Positions 50,764 to 59,000 of a stretch of 64,000 bases of DNA are shown piece by piece. Both the position numbers and the translations under genes were made by a program. The notes under the pieces are model-generated. The model had not been told where the DNA came from and did no database searches. It saw only the letters and a program-made list of their open reading frames with translations. Origin of the DNA: Dehalococcoidia bacterium (GTDB lineage Bacteria; Chloroflexota; Dehalococcoidia; Bin125); contig JAJDWB010000001.1 of assembly GCA_022825855.1 (NCBI GenBank), positions 1 to 64,000 on the forward strand, written 5' to 3'. Positions within the stretch are counted from its first letter, which is position 1. Every line of letters starts with the position of its first letter.

Positions 50764-51876
50764 ATGACTGTCGACACGGACGCGCCGCCGACCGCACCTC
50801 CCGCGTTCGGAAGCGCCGATAACCTGCGCCAGCGGGCGCGATCGGTGGGCATGAACCCGGACTACTGGTACGCCGTCGAGGAAGTACGCAATGTCGACCC
50901 CGGCTCTGTGACCGAGGTCGTCTTCTGGAAGCAGTCCATCGCCCTCTACCGCTCCGAGGACGGCTCCTTCCACGCAATGGAGAATCGCTGCCTGCACCGC
51001 CAGATCAAGCTGTCACTGGGCGAGGTCGAGGGTTGCCGGCTGGTCTGCGGTTACCACGGCTGGGAGTACGACGAAGACGGCCAGGTCGCCGAGATCCCCG
51101 ACCTGTTCGGGCGCAAGCAGGCCCCGCGACTCTCGGTGCGCACGTATCCCGTGCAGGTCCGCTACGGTCTGGTCTGGATCTTCCCCGGAGATCCGGCCCT
51201 GACCGACGAGCGGAAGATCCCTGAGATTCCGGAACTCGAAGGCCCGGGACGATGGGCCTGCGTTCCGCTGACCTTCGATCTCTCGGCTCACCACTCGATC
51301 ATCATCGACAACGTCAGCGACTTCTCTCACGCTTACCTCCACCGCCAGTACCGGCCTTTCGACGGCGCCACGCTCACCCGACACGAGACCATTGGCGACA
51401 ACGTGCACCTCGCCTACGAGACGCGAGTCGGTCGGGGCCGCATCTCCGGGCTGTTCGTCGATCACGAGCGGCTCAACACCAATCACATGGAACTCTGCTA
51501 CGAGTATCCGTATCAGCGCTCAGACACCGACGGCGAGATCAAGCACTGGCTGTTCGTGCTGCCGATCGACGAGCGGACAACGCGCACCTTCTTCCTCTTC
51601 TACTTCCGCTCGCTCAAGATCCCCATGCTGCCGGTCCGGATTCCCCGCTGGGCGATGACCACGGTCCTGCGACTCGCCAACCGGATGTTGATCGGTCCGC
51701 TGCTCTCGCAGGACCGCTGGGCAGTTGAAGCTGAGCAGACCGGCTACGAGCACAACTGGAACGCCGCACCGATCGAAGTCAATCCGGTCGTGCGTTCCTT
51801 CCAGCAGGTAACCGTCCGCAAGTGGCAGGAGCACCTCGACCAAGAAGAGGCAGCCGCGAAAGCGATCGATGCCTGA
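50764..51876 (+). CDS. sdmA: SdmA-like Rieske non-haem iron oxygenase (sterol C-4 demethylase)
   Basis: 370-residue Rieske oxygenase. The Rieske cluster ligands are C76-x-H78 and C95-x2-H98 (NRCLHRQ and VCGYHGW). The mononuclear iron site is in VSDFSHAYLHRQ (H189, H193, with D186 as the bridging Asp). In bacteria this class (SdmA) oxidises the C-4 methyl group of sterols, replacing the eukaryotic ERG25/SMO enzyme. The ATG at 50764 has AAGGGAAG upstream. The stop overlaps the reductase gene by 8 bp. The electron-transfer partner is not in the window. Other Rieske roles such as KshA-type steroid hydroxylation cannot be excluded, but the neighbours favour C-4 demethylation. Confidence 0.78.
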   Translation: MTVDTDAPPTAPPAFGSADNLRQRARSVGMNPDYWYAVEEVRNVDPGSVTEVVFWKQSIALYRSEDGSFHAMENRCLHRQIKLSLGEVEGCRLVCGYHGWEYDEDGQVAEIPDLFGRKQAPRLSVRTYPVQVRYGLVWIFPGDPALTDERKIPEIPELEGPGRWACVPLTFDLSAHHSIIIDNVSDFSHAYLHRQYRPFDGATLTRHETIGDNVHLAYETRVGRGRISGLFVDHERLNTNHMELCYEYPYQRSDTDGEIKHWLFVLPIDERTTRTFFLFYFRSLKIPMLPVRIPRWAMTTVLRLANRMLIGPLLSQDRWAVEAEQTGYEHNWNAAPIEVNPVVRSFQQVTVRKWQEHLDQEEAAAKAIDA

Positions 51877-52966
51877 ACAACTCTCCGAATGGACGAGTTT
51901 CTCTGGCGGCCAGTTGCTTGAGGCGGCGGCGATCTTCTTGGCGTTCGTCGGCGTTCTGTTGCTGGGGTCGAAGTGGCTGCCCGGTCGTCGCGAGGGGAGC
52001 GGCCCCGATCTCGACGGCGCGACCCGTACCTACACGCTGAACGGGCTCCCGCTACTGCTGGTCGCCATGCTCGTGGCCGTGCTCGGCGACGTGTTCGGAG
52101 CGTTTTCGCTGTCCGTGCTGCACACCCACTTTGCCGAGTTGTTCGTGGTAGCCAACATCTTCGCCTTCGCGCTGACGGCGGTGTTGTACCTGCAAGGATC
52201 TCGCAGCGGAGTCGAGTCGCCGGGATTCTGGCGAGGCCTGTTCTTCGGCCGGGTGTCCAACCCCAGTTGGTTGGGCGTCGACGTCAAACTGTTCAGCTAC
52301 CGTCCGTCCCTGATCGCGCTGGCGCTGTTCAACGTATCGTTTGCCGCGGTGCAGTACGACACGTATGGCGAGCTGTCGTTACAGATGATCCTCTACCAAG
52401 TGTTCACGTTCGTTTACGTCCTGAACTACTTCCAATTTGAGTACGGCATGATCTACACGTGGGACATCGTCTCCGAGCGCTTTGGCTGGATGCTGGCCTG
52501 GGGAGACTACGTGCTGGTGCCGTTCTTCTATTGCCTGTCGGGCTGGTGGGTCTTGCACGAGACAGACTCCTTCCCCGGCTGGGCCGCAGCGCTGATTTGC
52601 TTGCTGTTTGTCGTGGGATTCTGCATGTTTCGCGGCGCCAACGAACAGAAGCACCGCTTCAAGCAGAACCCGCAGGTGTCAATCTGGAGGCGGACGGCCG
52701 AGACGCTGGACGGTCGGTTGCTGGTATCGGGGTTCTGGGGCGTGGGGCGTCACTTGAACTACACGGGCGAGATTTGCGTGTACTTCGCGTTCGCCCTGAC
52801 GACCGCGTTCGCGTCCTGGATTCCGTTCGCCCTGCCCGTCTGGCTGGCTGCGCTGTTATGGCATCGCGCCAGGCGCGACGACCGACGTTGCCGGACCAAG
52901 TACGGCGAACTCTGGGAACGTTACACCGAGCGCGTGCCGCACGCTCTGATTCCCGGCGTCTACTAG
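51869..52966 (+). CDS. ERG4/ERG24-family sterol reductase (probably delta14)
   Basis: 365-residue integral membrane protein with about nine hydrophobic segments. The C-terminal signature LLVSGFWGVGRHLNYTGE (residues about 284-301) and the ending KYGELWERYTERVPHALIPGVY are the two defining motifs of the ERG4/ERG24/DHCR7 family, where they bind NADPH and sterol. ERG24-type delta14 reduction directly follows CYP51 in the pathway, and the CYP51 gene is next, so C-14 reductase is the best guess; delta7 or delta24(28) reductase activity is not excluded. The gene overlaps sdmA by 8 bp. Confidence 0.82.
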   Translation: MPEQLSEWTSFSGGQLLEAAAIFLAFVGVLLLGSKWLPGRREGSGPDLDGATRTYTLNGLPLLLVAMLVAVLGDVFGAFSLSVLHTHFAELFVVANIFAFALTAVLYLQGSRSGVESPGFWRGLFFGRVSNPSWLGVDVKLFSYRPSLIALALFNVSFAAVQYDTYGELSLQMILYQVFTFVYVLNYFQFEYGMIYTWDIVSERFGWMLAWGDYVLVPFFYCLSGWWVLHETDSFPGWAAALICLLFVVGFCMFRGANEQKHRFKQNPQVSIWRRTAETLDGRLLVSGFWGVGRHLNYTGEICVYFAFALTTAFASWIPFALPVWLAALLWHRARRDDRRCRTKYGELWERYTERVPHALIPGVY

Positions 52967-52999
52967 ACTGACCGCCTGAGCACGCCCAAGAGGACACAC

Positions 53000-54388
53000 A
53001 TGGTCCAACTGCGCAGCAAGTTGACTTCTTCACCGGAGCAGCGTTCGATACCGGAACTGGACGGTGGAGCGCCGCTGATCGGTCACCTGCTGGATTTCCA
53101 ACGCGATCCGGTGGCGATGCTGAGTCGCGGCAGGCGCCAGTTGGGCGAGCTGTTCCAGTTCCGGCTCGGACCGCGACCGTTCGTGCTCTTCAGCGGGCCC
53201 GAGGCGCACGACGCCTACTTCAGCGCTCCGGAGGATCAACTCAACGCGAAGGCGGTCTACCAGTTCACGGTGCCAATCTTCGGTCGCGGCGTGGCCTACG
53301 ATGTCGCTCCCCAAATCATGGCCGAACAGCTCGGTTTTCTCTACCCGGCGCTCCGGGAAGCGGCGATGCAGCGGTTCGCCCGGATCATGTTCGAGGAAGT
53401 CTCGCTCTTCGCCGACTCGCTCGGAGAAGAGGGCGAGTTCGATCTTCCCGCTGCCATGAACGAATTGACCGTCAACATTGCCAGTCGTTGCCTGATTGGA
53501 CAGGAAGTTCGGGACCAGGTCGACTCCGGGTTCGCCGATGCTTATCACGATCTGCAGAAGGGCATCAACACCCTGGGATTCTTCTTTCCTCGGCTGCCGA
53601 CCCCCGCGCATCGCAGCCGCGATCGGGCGCGCAGACAGGTGGCAGATATCTTCGGCCAGGTGATGGCGGCTCGCCGCCGTTCAGGAACACATCACGACGA
53701 CTTCATGCGGTCGCTCATGGACGCCAGCTACTCCGACGGCCGCGCGCTGAGTGATGAAGAAGTGACCGGGATCCTCTTGACCGTGTTGTTTGCAGGCCAG
53801 CACACCAGCGCTGTGCTCGCCACCTGGACCGGGCTGGAGCTGATGAGAACGCCGGATTACGTAGAACGGGTGAGGGATGAGTCCCACGCCATCTACGGCG
53901 AGTCCGGGTTAATGAGCCTCGAGGGCCTCAAGCAACAAGTGACCATCGAACACGCGGTGCGGGAGTGCGAGCGGCTCCACCCGCCATTGATCATGTTGAT
54001 CCGCAAGGTGCTGCAGCCGATGCCCTACGGCGATTATGTCGTGCCCGCCGGCACCCTGGCCATGGTATCGCCCGCGGTGGCTCACCGGCTGCCCGAGCTG
54101 TTCGCCGATCCGGACCGATTCAATCCGGATCGCTTCGCGCCTCCTGCCCGCGAGGACAAGCAGCACCACTACTCCCTGATCGGGTTCGGCGGCGGCGCGC
54201 ATCGCTGTATGGGCAAACACTTCGCCGAGACGCAGATCCAGGCGATCTGGACCGTGTTGCTCGACCGTTTCGACTTCAGTCTCGCGACCGGGTTCCCGAG
54301 TCCCAACTACGGGAGTTGGGTGACCGGACCCCAGACGCCCTGCCGAGTGCGCTACCGGCGCCGCTCGCAGGAAAGCGCCTTCCGGTGA
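53000..54388 (+). CDS. cyp51: Sterol 14alpha-demethylase CYP51
   Basis: 462-residue cytochrome P450. Two CYP51-specific signatures are present: the B'-helix motif Y87-x5-I-FG-x-GV-x-YD101 (VYQFTVPIFGRGVAYD) and the I-helix AGQHTS (265-270), the form found in eukaryotic CYP51. K-helix ECERLHPP, and the haem motif FGGGAHRCMG with C403 as axial ligand. The whole chain resembles Mycobacterium CYP51, including the RYRRR ending, and has no N-terminal membrane anchor. It removes the 14alpha-methyl of lanosterol-type sterols by three oxidations. The gene begins 33 bp after the reductase and overlaps the SQMO-OSC start (GTGA). The redox partner is not in the window. Confidence 0.92.
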   Translation: MVQLRSKLTSSPEQRSIPELDGGAPLIGHLLDFQRDPVAMLSRGRRQLGELFQFRLGPRPFVLFSGPEAHDAYFSAPEDQLNAKAVYQFTVPIFGRGVAYDVAPQIMAEQLGFLYPALREAAMQRFARIMFEEVSLFADSLGEEGEFDLPAAMNELTVNIASRCLIGQEVRDQVDSGFADAYHDLQKGINTLGFFFPRLPTPAHRSRDRARRQVADIFGQVMAARRRSGTHHDDFMRSLMDASYSDGRALSDEEVTGILLTVLFAGQHTSAVLATWTGLELMRTPDYVERVRDESHAIYGESGLMSLEGLKQQVTIEHAVRECERLHPPLIMLIRKVLQPMPYGDYVVPAGTLAMVSPAVAHRLPELFADPDRFNPDRFAPPAREDKQHHYSLIGFGGGAHRCMGKHFAETQIQAIWTVLLDRFDFSLATGFPSPNYGSWVTGPQTPCRVRYRRRSQESAFR

Positions 54389-57300
54389 CAGACAGGACCG
54401 GCAACCACTATGACGTGGCCGTCGTCGGCGCCGGTCCCGTGGGCAGCGTGTGCGCGATTGCTCACGCCCGGCGCGGCTATCGGGTCGCCCTGTTCGAGGC
54501 GAATCCTTCGGCTTCCAACCGGCTGGCCGGCGAGTGGTTGCACCCGCCGGCCGCGCGAATCTTGAGTGACCTCGGGATCTCGGCGGAGACCCAGGACCAG
54601 AGCACGGCCGGAGAGGGATTCGCCGTGTTTCCGGAGGACGGCCGCGAACCGATCGCGCTGCCCTATGCGAGCGGCTCCCGCGCCCTGGTCTGCGAGCATT
54701 CGGCGCTCGTCTCGAGTCTGCGTGAGGCCGCCGGGAACGAGCCCGGCGTCGAACTCAGGATGCACGCCCGCGTCGACGCCGTCGAAGACGGCCAACTGAC
54801 GTACTCCCAGAACGGCACTAGCGAAACCGTGACAGCCGAGAGGATTGTTGGCGCCGACGGCCGCTCCTCCGTCGTCCGCCGTTCGCTGGGTCTGACCGCC
54901 GGCGCCATGACCTGCTCGCGGATGATTGGGCTCACGCTTGAGGGGGCGAGCCTGCCTCTGGAAGGCTACGGCCACGTGATCAGCGGTGCGCCCGGTCCGA
55001 TGCTCATCTATCGACTGGGCGATGATCGAATCCGGGCCGTGGTTGACATCCCCTTGCACTACGCGCCTCGAGACTGGAAGGGTCTGCTGTCGGACTCGTA
55101 CGCCCGATGGATGCCGGAGCAACTACGGCATGCATTCCTCGACGCCTGGTCGGACGAGCGCGTGCACGCCGCCGCCAATGTCGTCAATCCGCGCGTAACC
55201 TATGGCACCTCGCAGCGAGTGCTGATCGGCGACGCCGCCGGACACTACCACCCGCTGACTGCTACGGGACTCACGCTCGGACTCGGAGACGCCGTCGCGC
55301 TGGCCGGCAGCGAAGACTTTCGCGATTTTCGCAACCAACGATTCGATGCCACGCGAGTGCCGGAGTTGCTGGCTATGGGCTTGTACGAAGCGTTCGCCGA
55401 TCATCGTGCGGAAGCGGCGGCGCTCCGACAGGCGATGTACGGGCGCTGGCGAAGGAGCGGCGCCGTCCGCGCCCGGACGATGCGGCTCCTCGCCTGCGAG
55501 GACACGTCGGTCGGCAGCCTCAGCCGCGAGTTCTCGACGACGGTGGCCTGGGCGCTCAAGACCACGGTCCCTCGAACCGTCAATCCGGCCGCCTGGCGAC
55601 AGTTCTTCGGCGTTGCTCGAGGCATGGGAAATCGATTCGGCTGGCTCATGCAGGCAGGCTGGCATCTGCACAGCGTCCGACGAGCCGAGGGCAGCCAACC
55701 CGAACGAGCCACCGAGACCCTGGCCCACGCGTTTCTGACCTCGATGCCGTCGCTGTCCTCGCGATCCGCCGAGCCGCGCCAGGTCGAGACCGAGTCGCCC
55801 GATGCGCACTCCGCAGTCCAGCGGGCCGCGGCGCGCCTGGTCGACCTCCAGGCCGAGGACGGCGGTTGGGAAGGCGAGATGGTCTGGTGCCCCATGATCA
55901 CGGCCCAGTGGGTGCTGCTGCACCACATCATCGGCCGTCCGATCGAGCCCGGACGACGAGAGAGACTGCTGCGTTACTTCGAGCACGCCCGGCTGCCCGA
56001 AGGAGTCTGGGGCTTGCACGATCACGGGGCGCCGCACCTGTTCGTGACCACCCTCGTCTACGTCGCTTCCCGGCTGCTGGGCGTCGAACACGGCGATCCA
56101 CTGATTGCTCCGGCGCGCCGGTTCCTGCAGCAGGAAGGCACGCTCGGCATTCCGAGCTGGGGCAAGTTCTGGCTGGCGCTGCTCAATCTCTACGACTGGT
56201 CGGGACTGCATCCCGTGCTGCCCGAGCTCTGGAGCCTGCCTCGCCGACTGCCGCTGCATCCCTCGAACTGGTACTGTCACACGCGGCTGATCTACATGGC
56301 TATGGCCTCGATCTACCCGCGCCGTTTCCAGGTTCCCGTCACACCGATCATCGCGTCGCTGCGCGAGGAGCTCTTTCCGCAGGGATTCGAGAGCATCGAC
56401 TTTCCCGCCCAGCGCGATCACTTGAGGGAAGCCGATCTCTTCGCACGACCGACATCGCTGTTGCGCATGGGCTATCGAGGCGCGCAACTGGTTGAGCGTT
56501 TCCACGACCAGGGCCTGCGCGCCCGCTCGATGGACGCGCTGATTAGGCAGATCAAGTGGGAACTGAACACCACCGACCACACGAGCATCTCCCCGGTCAG
56601 CGGCCTGCTCAACATCCTGGCGTTGTGGCTGCACGATCCCAATGACCCCGACTTCCGGCGAGGGCTGGAGCAGGTTGACCTCTGGTTCTGGGAAGACGAC
56701 GAAACCGGCGCTCGCATGACGGGCGCCAGGAGCGCCTCCTGGGACACCGGATTCGCGCTGCAGGCGCTCGCGGCTGCCCGCGGGGTCGACGGCGTGGCTG
56801 AGTCGCTCGAGCGCGGAAGCGGCTACCTCCGGAATCAGCAGATCGTGACCAGTTTCCCCGGTTACCGCGAGGCCTTCCGCAACGACCCCAAGGGCGGCTG
56901 GTGTTTCGCCGCGCGATGGCACGGTTGGCCGGTGACGGACTGCACGGCAGAAGCAGTGCTGGGGCTGGTCGCTGCCGGACCTGGCGCTGTGGGCGCGCAG
57001 GCTCTGCGCGACGCGGTCGGCTTCATGCTGCGCGGACAAAATCGGGACGGCGGATTCGGCAGCTATGAGAGCCAGCGGTCTCGGATCGAGCTCGAACGAG
57101 TCAATCCCGCCGAGATGTTCGGCGAATCGATGACCGAGCACTCCTACGTCGAGTGCACGGCATCCTGTCTCGCGGCCCTCGCCGCCTGCCGGGACCACTC
57201 ACCGGAAGTCATCGATCGGACCGCGGCGACCGCCATGTCGCACGCCGACGCCTGGTTACGCCGGAACCAGGGGGCGGACGGATCGTGGCGCGGCGTCTGG

Positions 57301-57732
57301 GGGGTCCAGTACATCTACGGCACCTTCTTCGGCATCCGCGGACTCGTCGCCGGCGGGGCTCGACCCAACGATCCGGCGCTGCGATCCGCCTGCCAGTGGC
57401 TGGTCGACCGACAGCGCGAGGACGGAGGCTGGGGCGAGCACCACAGCGGCTGCCTGAGCGGAGAGTATGTGCCCCATGACGAGAGCCAGATCATCCAGAC
57501 CGCGTGGGCTCTGATCGCGCTGCTCGAAGCAGGCGACTCGAATTGGGCCGCGATTACCCGCGGTGTGAACTTCCTGATCGACTCCCAGACCCAGGATGGT
57601 TCCTGGCCCAGGCAGGACATGGCCGGCGTGTTCTTCCGCACGGCCTTGCTCGACTACGTGCTCTATCGCCAGTACTTCCCGCTGCACGCGCTGGCGTTGT
57701 ACGAGCAGCGCCGCCGCTCGCGCGGCGCCTGA
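54385..57732 (+). CDS. Squalene monooxygenase - oxidosqualene cyclase fusion protein
   Basis: One 1115-residue chain joins two successive sterol enzymes. Residues 8-430 are a flavin monooxygenase of the squalene epoxidase type: GAGPVGS (FAD), GADGRSSVV (DG motif) and GDAAGHYHPLTATGLTLGLGD (GD motif, D283, with the HPLT characteristic of squalene epoxidases). After a linker (about 452-476) comes a triterpene cyclase from residue 477 with QW repeats (GGWEGE, GGFGSYE, GSWRGVWGVQYIYGTFF, GGWGEHHSGC). The catalytic DCTAE (D852) identifies an oxidosqualene cyclase rather than a squalene-hopene cyclase (DxDDTA). YCHTR (H632) and YVECT (C924) match human H232 and C533; H846 and V850 occupy the product-controlling positions, V favouring lanosterol. 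GTG at 54385 overlaps the CYP51 stop. Confidence 0.93.
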   Translation: MTDRTGNHYDVAVVGAGPVGSVCAIAHARRGYRVALFEANPSASNRLAGEWLHPPAARILSDLGISAETQDQSTAGEGFAVFPEDGREPIALPYASGSRALVCEHSALVSSLREAAGNEPGVELRMHARVDAVEDGQLTYSQNGTSETVTAERIVGADGRSSVVRRSLGLTAGAMTCSRMIGLTLEGASLPLEGYGHVISGAPGPMLIYRLGDDRIRAVVDIPLHYAPRDWKGLLSDSYARWMPEQLRHAFLDAWSDERVHAAANVVNPRVTYGTSQRVLIGDAAGHYHPLTATGLTLGLGDAVALAGSEDFRDFRNQRFDATRVPELLAMGLYEAFADHRAEAAALRQAMYGRWRRSGAVRARTMRLLACEDTSVGSLSREFSTTVAWALKTTVPRTVNPAAWRQFFGVARGMGNRFGWLMQAGWHLHSVRRAEGSQPERATETLAHAFLTSMPSLSSRSAEPRQVETESPDAHSAVQRAAARLVDLQAEDGGWEGEMVWCPMITAQWVLLHHIIGRPIEPGRRERLLRYFEHARLPEGVWGLHDHGAPHLFVTTLVYVASRLLGVEHGDPLIAPARRFLQQEGTLGIPSWGKFWLALLNLYDWSGLHPVLPELWSLPRRLPLHPSNWYCHTRLIYMAMASIYPRRFQVPVTPIIASLREELFPQGFESIDFPAQRDHLREADLFARPTSLLRMGYRGAQLVERFHDQGLRARSMDALIRQIKWELNTTDHTSISPVSGLLNILALWLHDPNDPDFRRGLEQVDLWFWEDDETGARMTGARSASWDTGFALQALAAARGVDGVAESLERGSGYLRNQQIVTSFPGYREAFRNDPKGGWCFAARWHGWPVTDCTAEAVLGLVAAGPGAVGAQALRDAVGFMLRGQNRDGGFGSYESQRSRIELERVNPAEMFGESMTEHSYVECTASCLAALAACRDHSPEVIDRTAATAMSHADAWLRRNQGADGSWRGVWGVQYIYGTFFGIRGLVAGGARPNDPALRSACQWLVDRQREDGGWGEHHSGCLSGEYVPHDESQIIQTAWALIALLEAGDSNWAAITRGVNFLIDSQTQDGSWPRQDMAGVFFRTALLDYVLYRQYFPLHALALYEQRRRSRGA

Positions 57733-57744
57733 TCCCCGCTTCCG

Positions 57745-58776
57745 TCAGTCGTCGGACCCGCCGGGTTTGATCGCCAGGTAGTAGAACATCGGTGTAAAGA
57801 CGCCCGTCTCCCCGCCTTCGACCAGCGCGTCCGCGCCTGCATTGAGAACGCTGCTGATCTCTCTCGCGCCCTCGGGCACAATCCGCAATCCCTCGCCGAT
57901 GCGCAGAGCCAGATTCGTCAGTGCCCGGCCGATCGGCGTCCGCGGCACGCTCGCCAGGCTCAGATCGCGGCCTTGCAACGCCCGATACCAGGGCGTCTCA
58001 GGATCCGCCTCGGGAGCCAGATCGCGCACTTCCACCAGTTCGAATCCGGCCTCGATCAGCGCTTCGCTGACCTCCGACGTGTGCGAGATATCTGGCAGGC
58101 CGTTGCCCTTCATCACCCGCTGCTTGATCCGCATGTGCTCAGCGTTCGCCGAGTCGAACGCGTCGGTCAGACACCATTCGTAGCCCGCGAACTTGCCGCC
58201 CGGACGCAGGACGCGGAAGATCTCGCGAAACACCGCCGTTTTGTCCGGCGCGTGCGGTGTGGCTTCGATGTTGAACGCGGCGTCGAACGACTCGTCGCCC
58301 TCCGGCACTTGCATGTAGTCGCCGTGGATGAACCGGCACTGTGTCTGGACATCCCTCGTGTGACGCTTCGCTCGCTCGATCTGGTACTCGTTCAGGTTGA
58401 TGCCGACGAAGCTCGCGCCCGTGTGACGGGCCAGATTCGCCATCGGCCCACCGACGCCGCAGCCCACGTCCAGCACCTGCATGTCCGAAGTCAGGTCCAG
58501 CCGCTCGGCCAGAAACAGCTCGTGCCTCAGGATCGCGTCGCCGAAGCTCTCGCCCCGGCGTCGAGGCGCGAAGTGGAACGAACGGCCCCAGCCGAACTCG
58601 TAGAAGTCGGTCGCCAGGTTGTAGTAATGATTGACGACGGAGTGGTAGCGGTCCTTGCGCTCCTCAACGCTGCCGTCAAACAGCTCCGCATAGTCGTCAA
58701 CAACCGGTTTGACCTCGTCGGGATCGAGATCGCCAACCGAACGTCCGCTCGAACGCCGAGCAAACAGCCGGCTCAC
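57745..58776 (-). CDS. smt: Sterol C-24 methyltransferase (SMT)
   Basis: 343-residue SAM-dependent methyltransferase with SMT-specific motifs, not only the general fold. YYNLATDFYEFGWG (51-64) followed by SFHFAPR is the sterol-binding region I; LDVGCGVGGP (102-111) binds SAM; NEYQ (129-132); IEATPHAPDK (170-179) matches the SMT YAIEATCHAP motif; and the C-terminus carries GADALVEGGETGVFTPMFYYLAIKP as in plant and fungal SMTs. It would methylate the side chain at C-24, a step long regarded as eukaryotic. GTG at 58776 follows AGGGG. It is transcribed against the main operon (12 bp past the cyclase stop) and divergent from the second SdmB paralogue. Confidence 0.9.
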   Translation of the reverse strand: MSRLFARRSSGRSVGDLDPDEVKPVVDDYAELFDGSVEERKDRYHSVVNHYYNLATDFYEFGWGRSFHFAPRRRGESFGDAILRHELFLAERLDLTSDMQVLDVGCGVGGPMANLARHTGASFVGINLNEYQIERAKRHTRDVQTQCRFIHGDYMQVPEGDESFDAAFNIEATPHAPDKTAVFREIFRVLRPGGKFAGYEWCLTDAFDSANAEHMRIKQRVMKGNGLPDISHTSEVSEALIEAGFELVEVRDLAPEADPETPWYRALQGRDLSLASVPRTPIGRALTNLALRIGEGLRIVPEGAREISSVLNAGADALVEGGETGVFTPMFYYLAIKPGGSDD

Positions 58777-59000
58777 TGGTGGCCCCTGACAATGAGCGTC
58801 GACCCGCAGAGGAGACCGGAACCCGGCTCGTGCTCTCGATGGCTCCGCTGCGCCACTTGCCCGCTCACTTCCTCAGCCCGAACGCCGTCGGCTCCGGATG
58901 GTACCCATGTTAATCCACGAAGGCCGAAGCATGCTCATGGTCTCTTCCCGCGCGGTAGTGTCGTTCCCTTCAGATACAGTGGCTTGAGCAGCAATGGAGC
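58777..59000. promoter_or_regulatory. Divergent intergenic region between SMT and sdmB paralogue 2
   Basis: 224 bp without a gene, holding the promoters of the minus-strand SMT gene and the plus-strand sdmB-like gene. I see no clear -35/-10 pair, inverted repeat or riboswitch-like structure. A GGAG just before the ATG pair at 59001/59004 is the likely ribosome-binding site for the second ATG. Confidence 0.35.

Noticed and set aside
54385-57732. Squalene-hopene cyclase instead of oxidosqualene cyclase
   Set aside because: The catalytic motif is DCTAE, not DxDDTA, and an epoxidase domain precedes it in the same chain, which would be pointless for a squalene-hopene cyclase.
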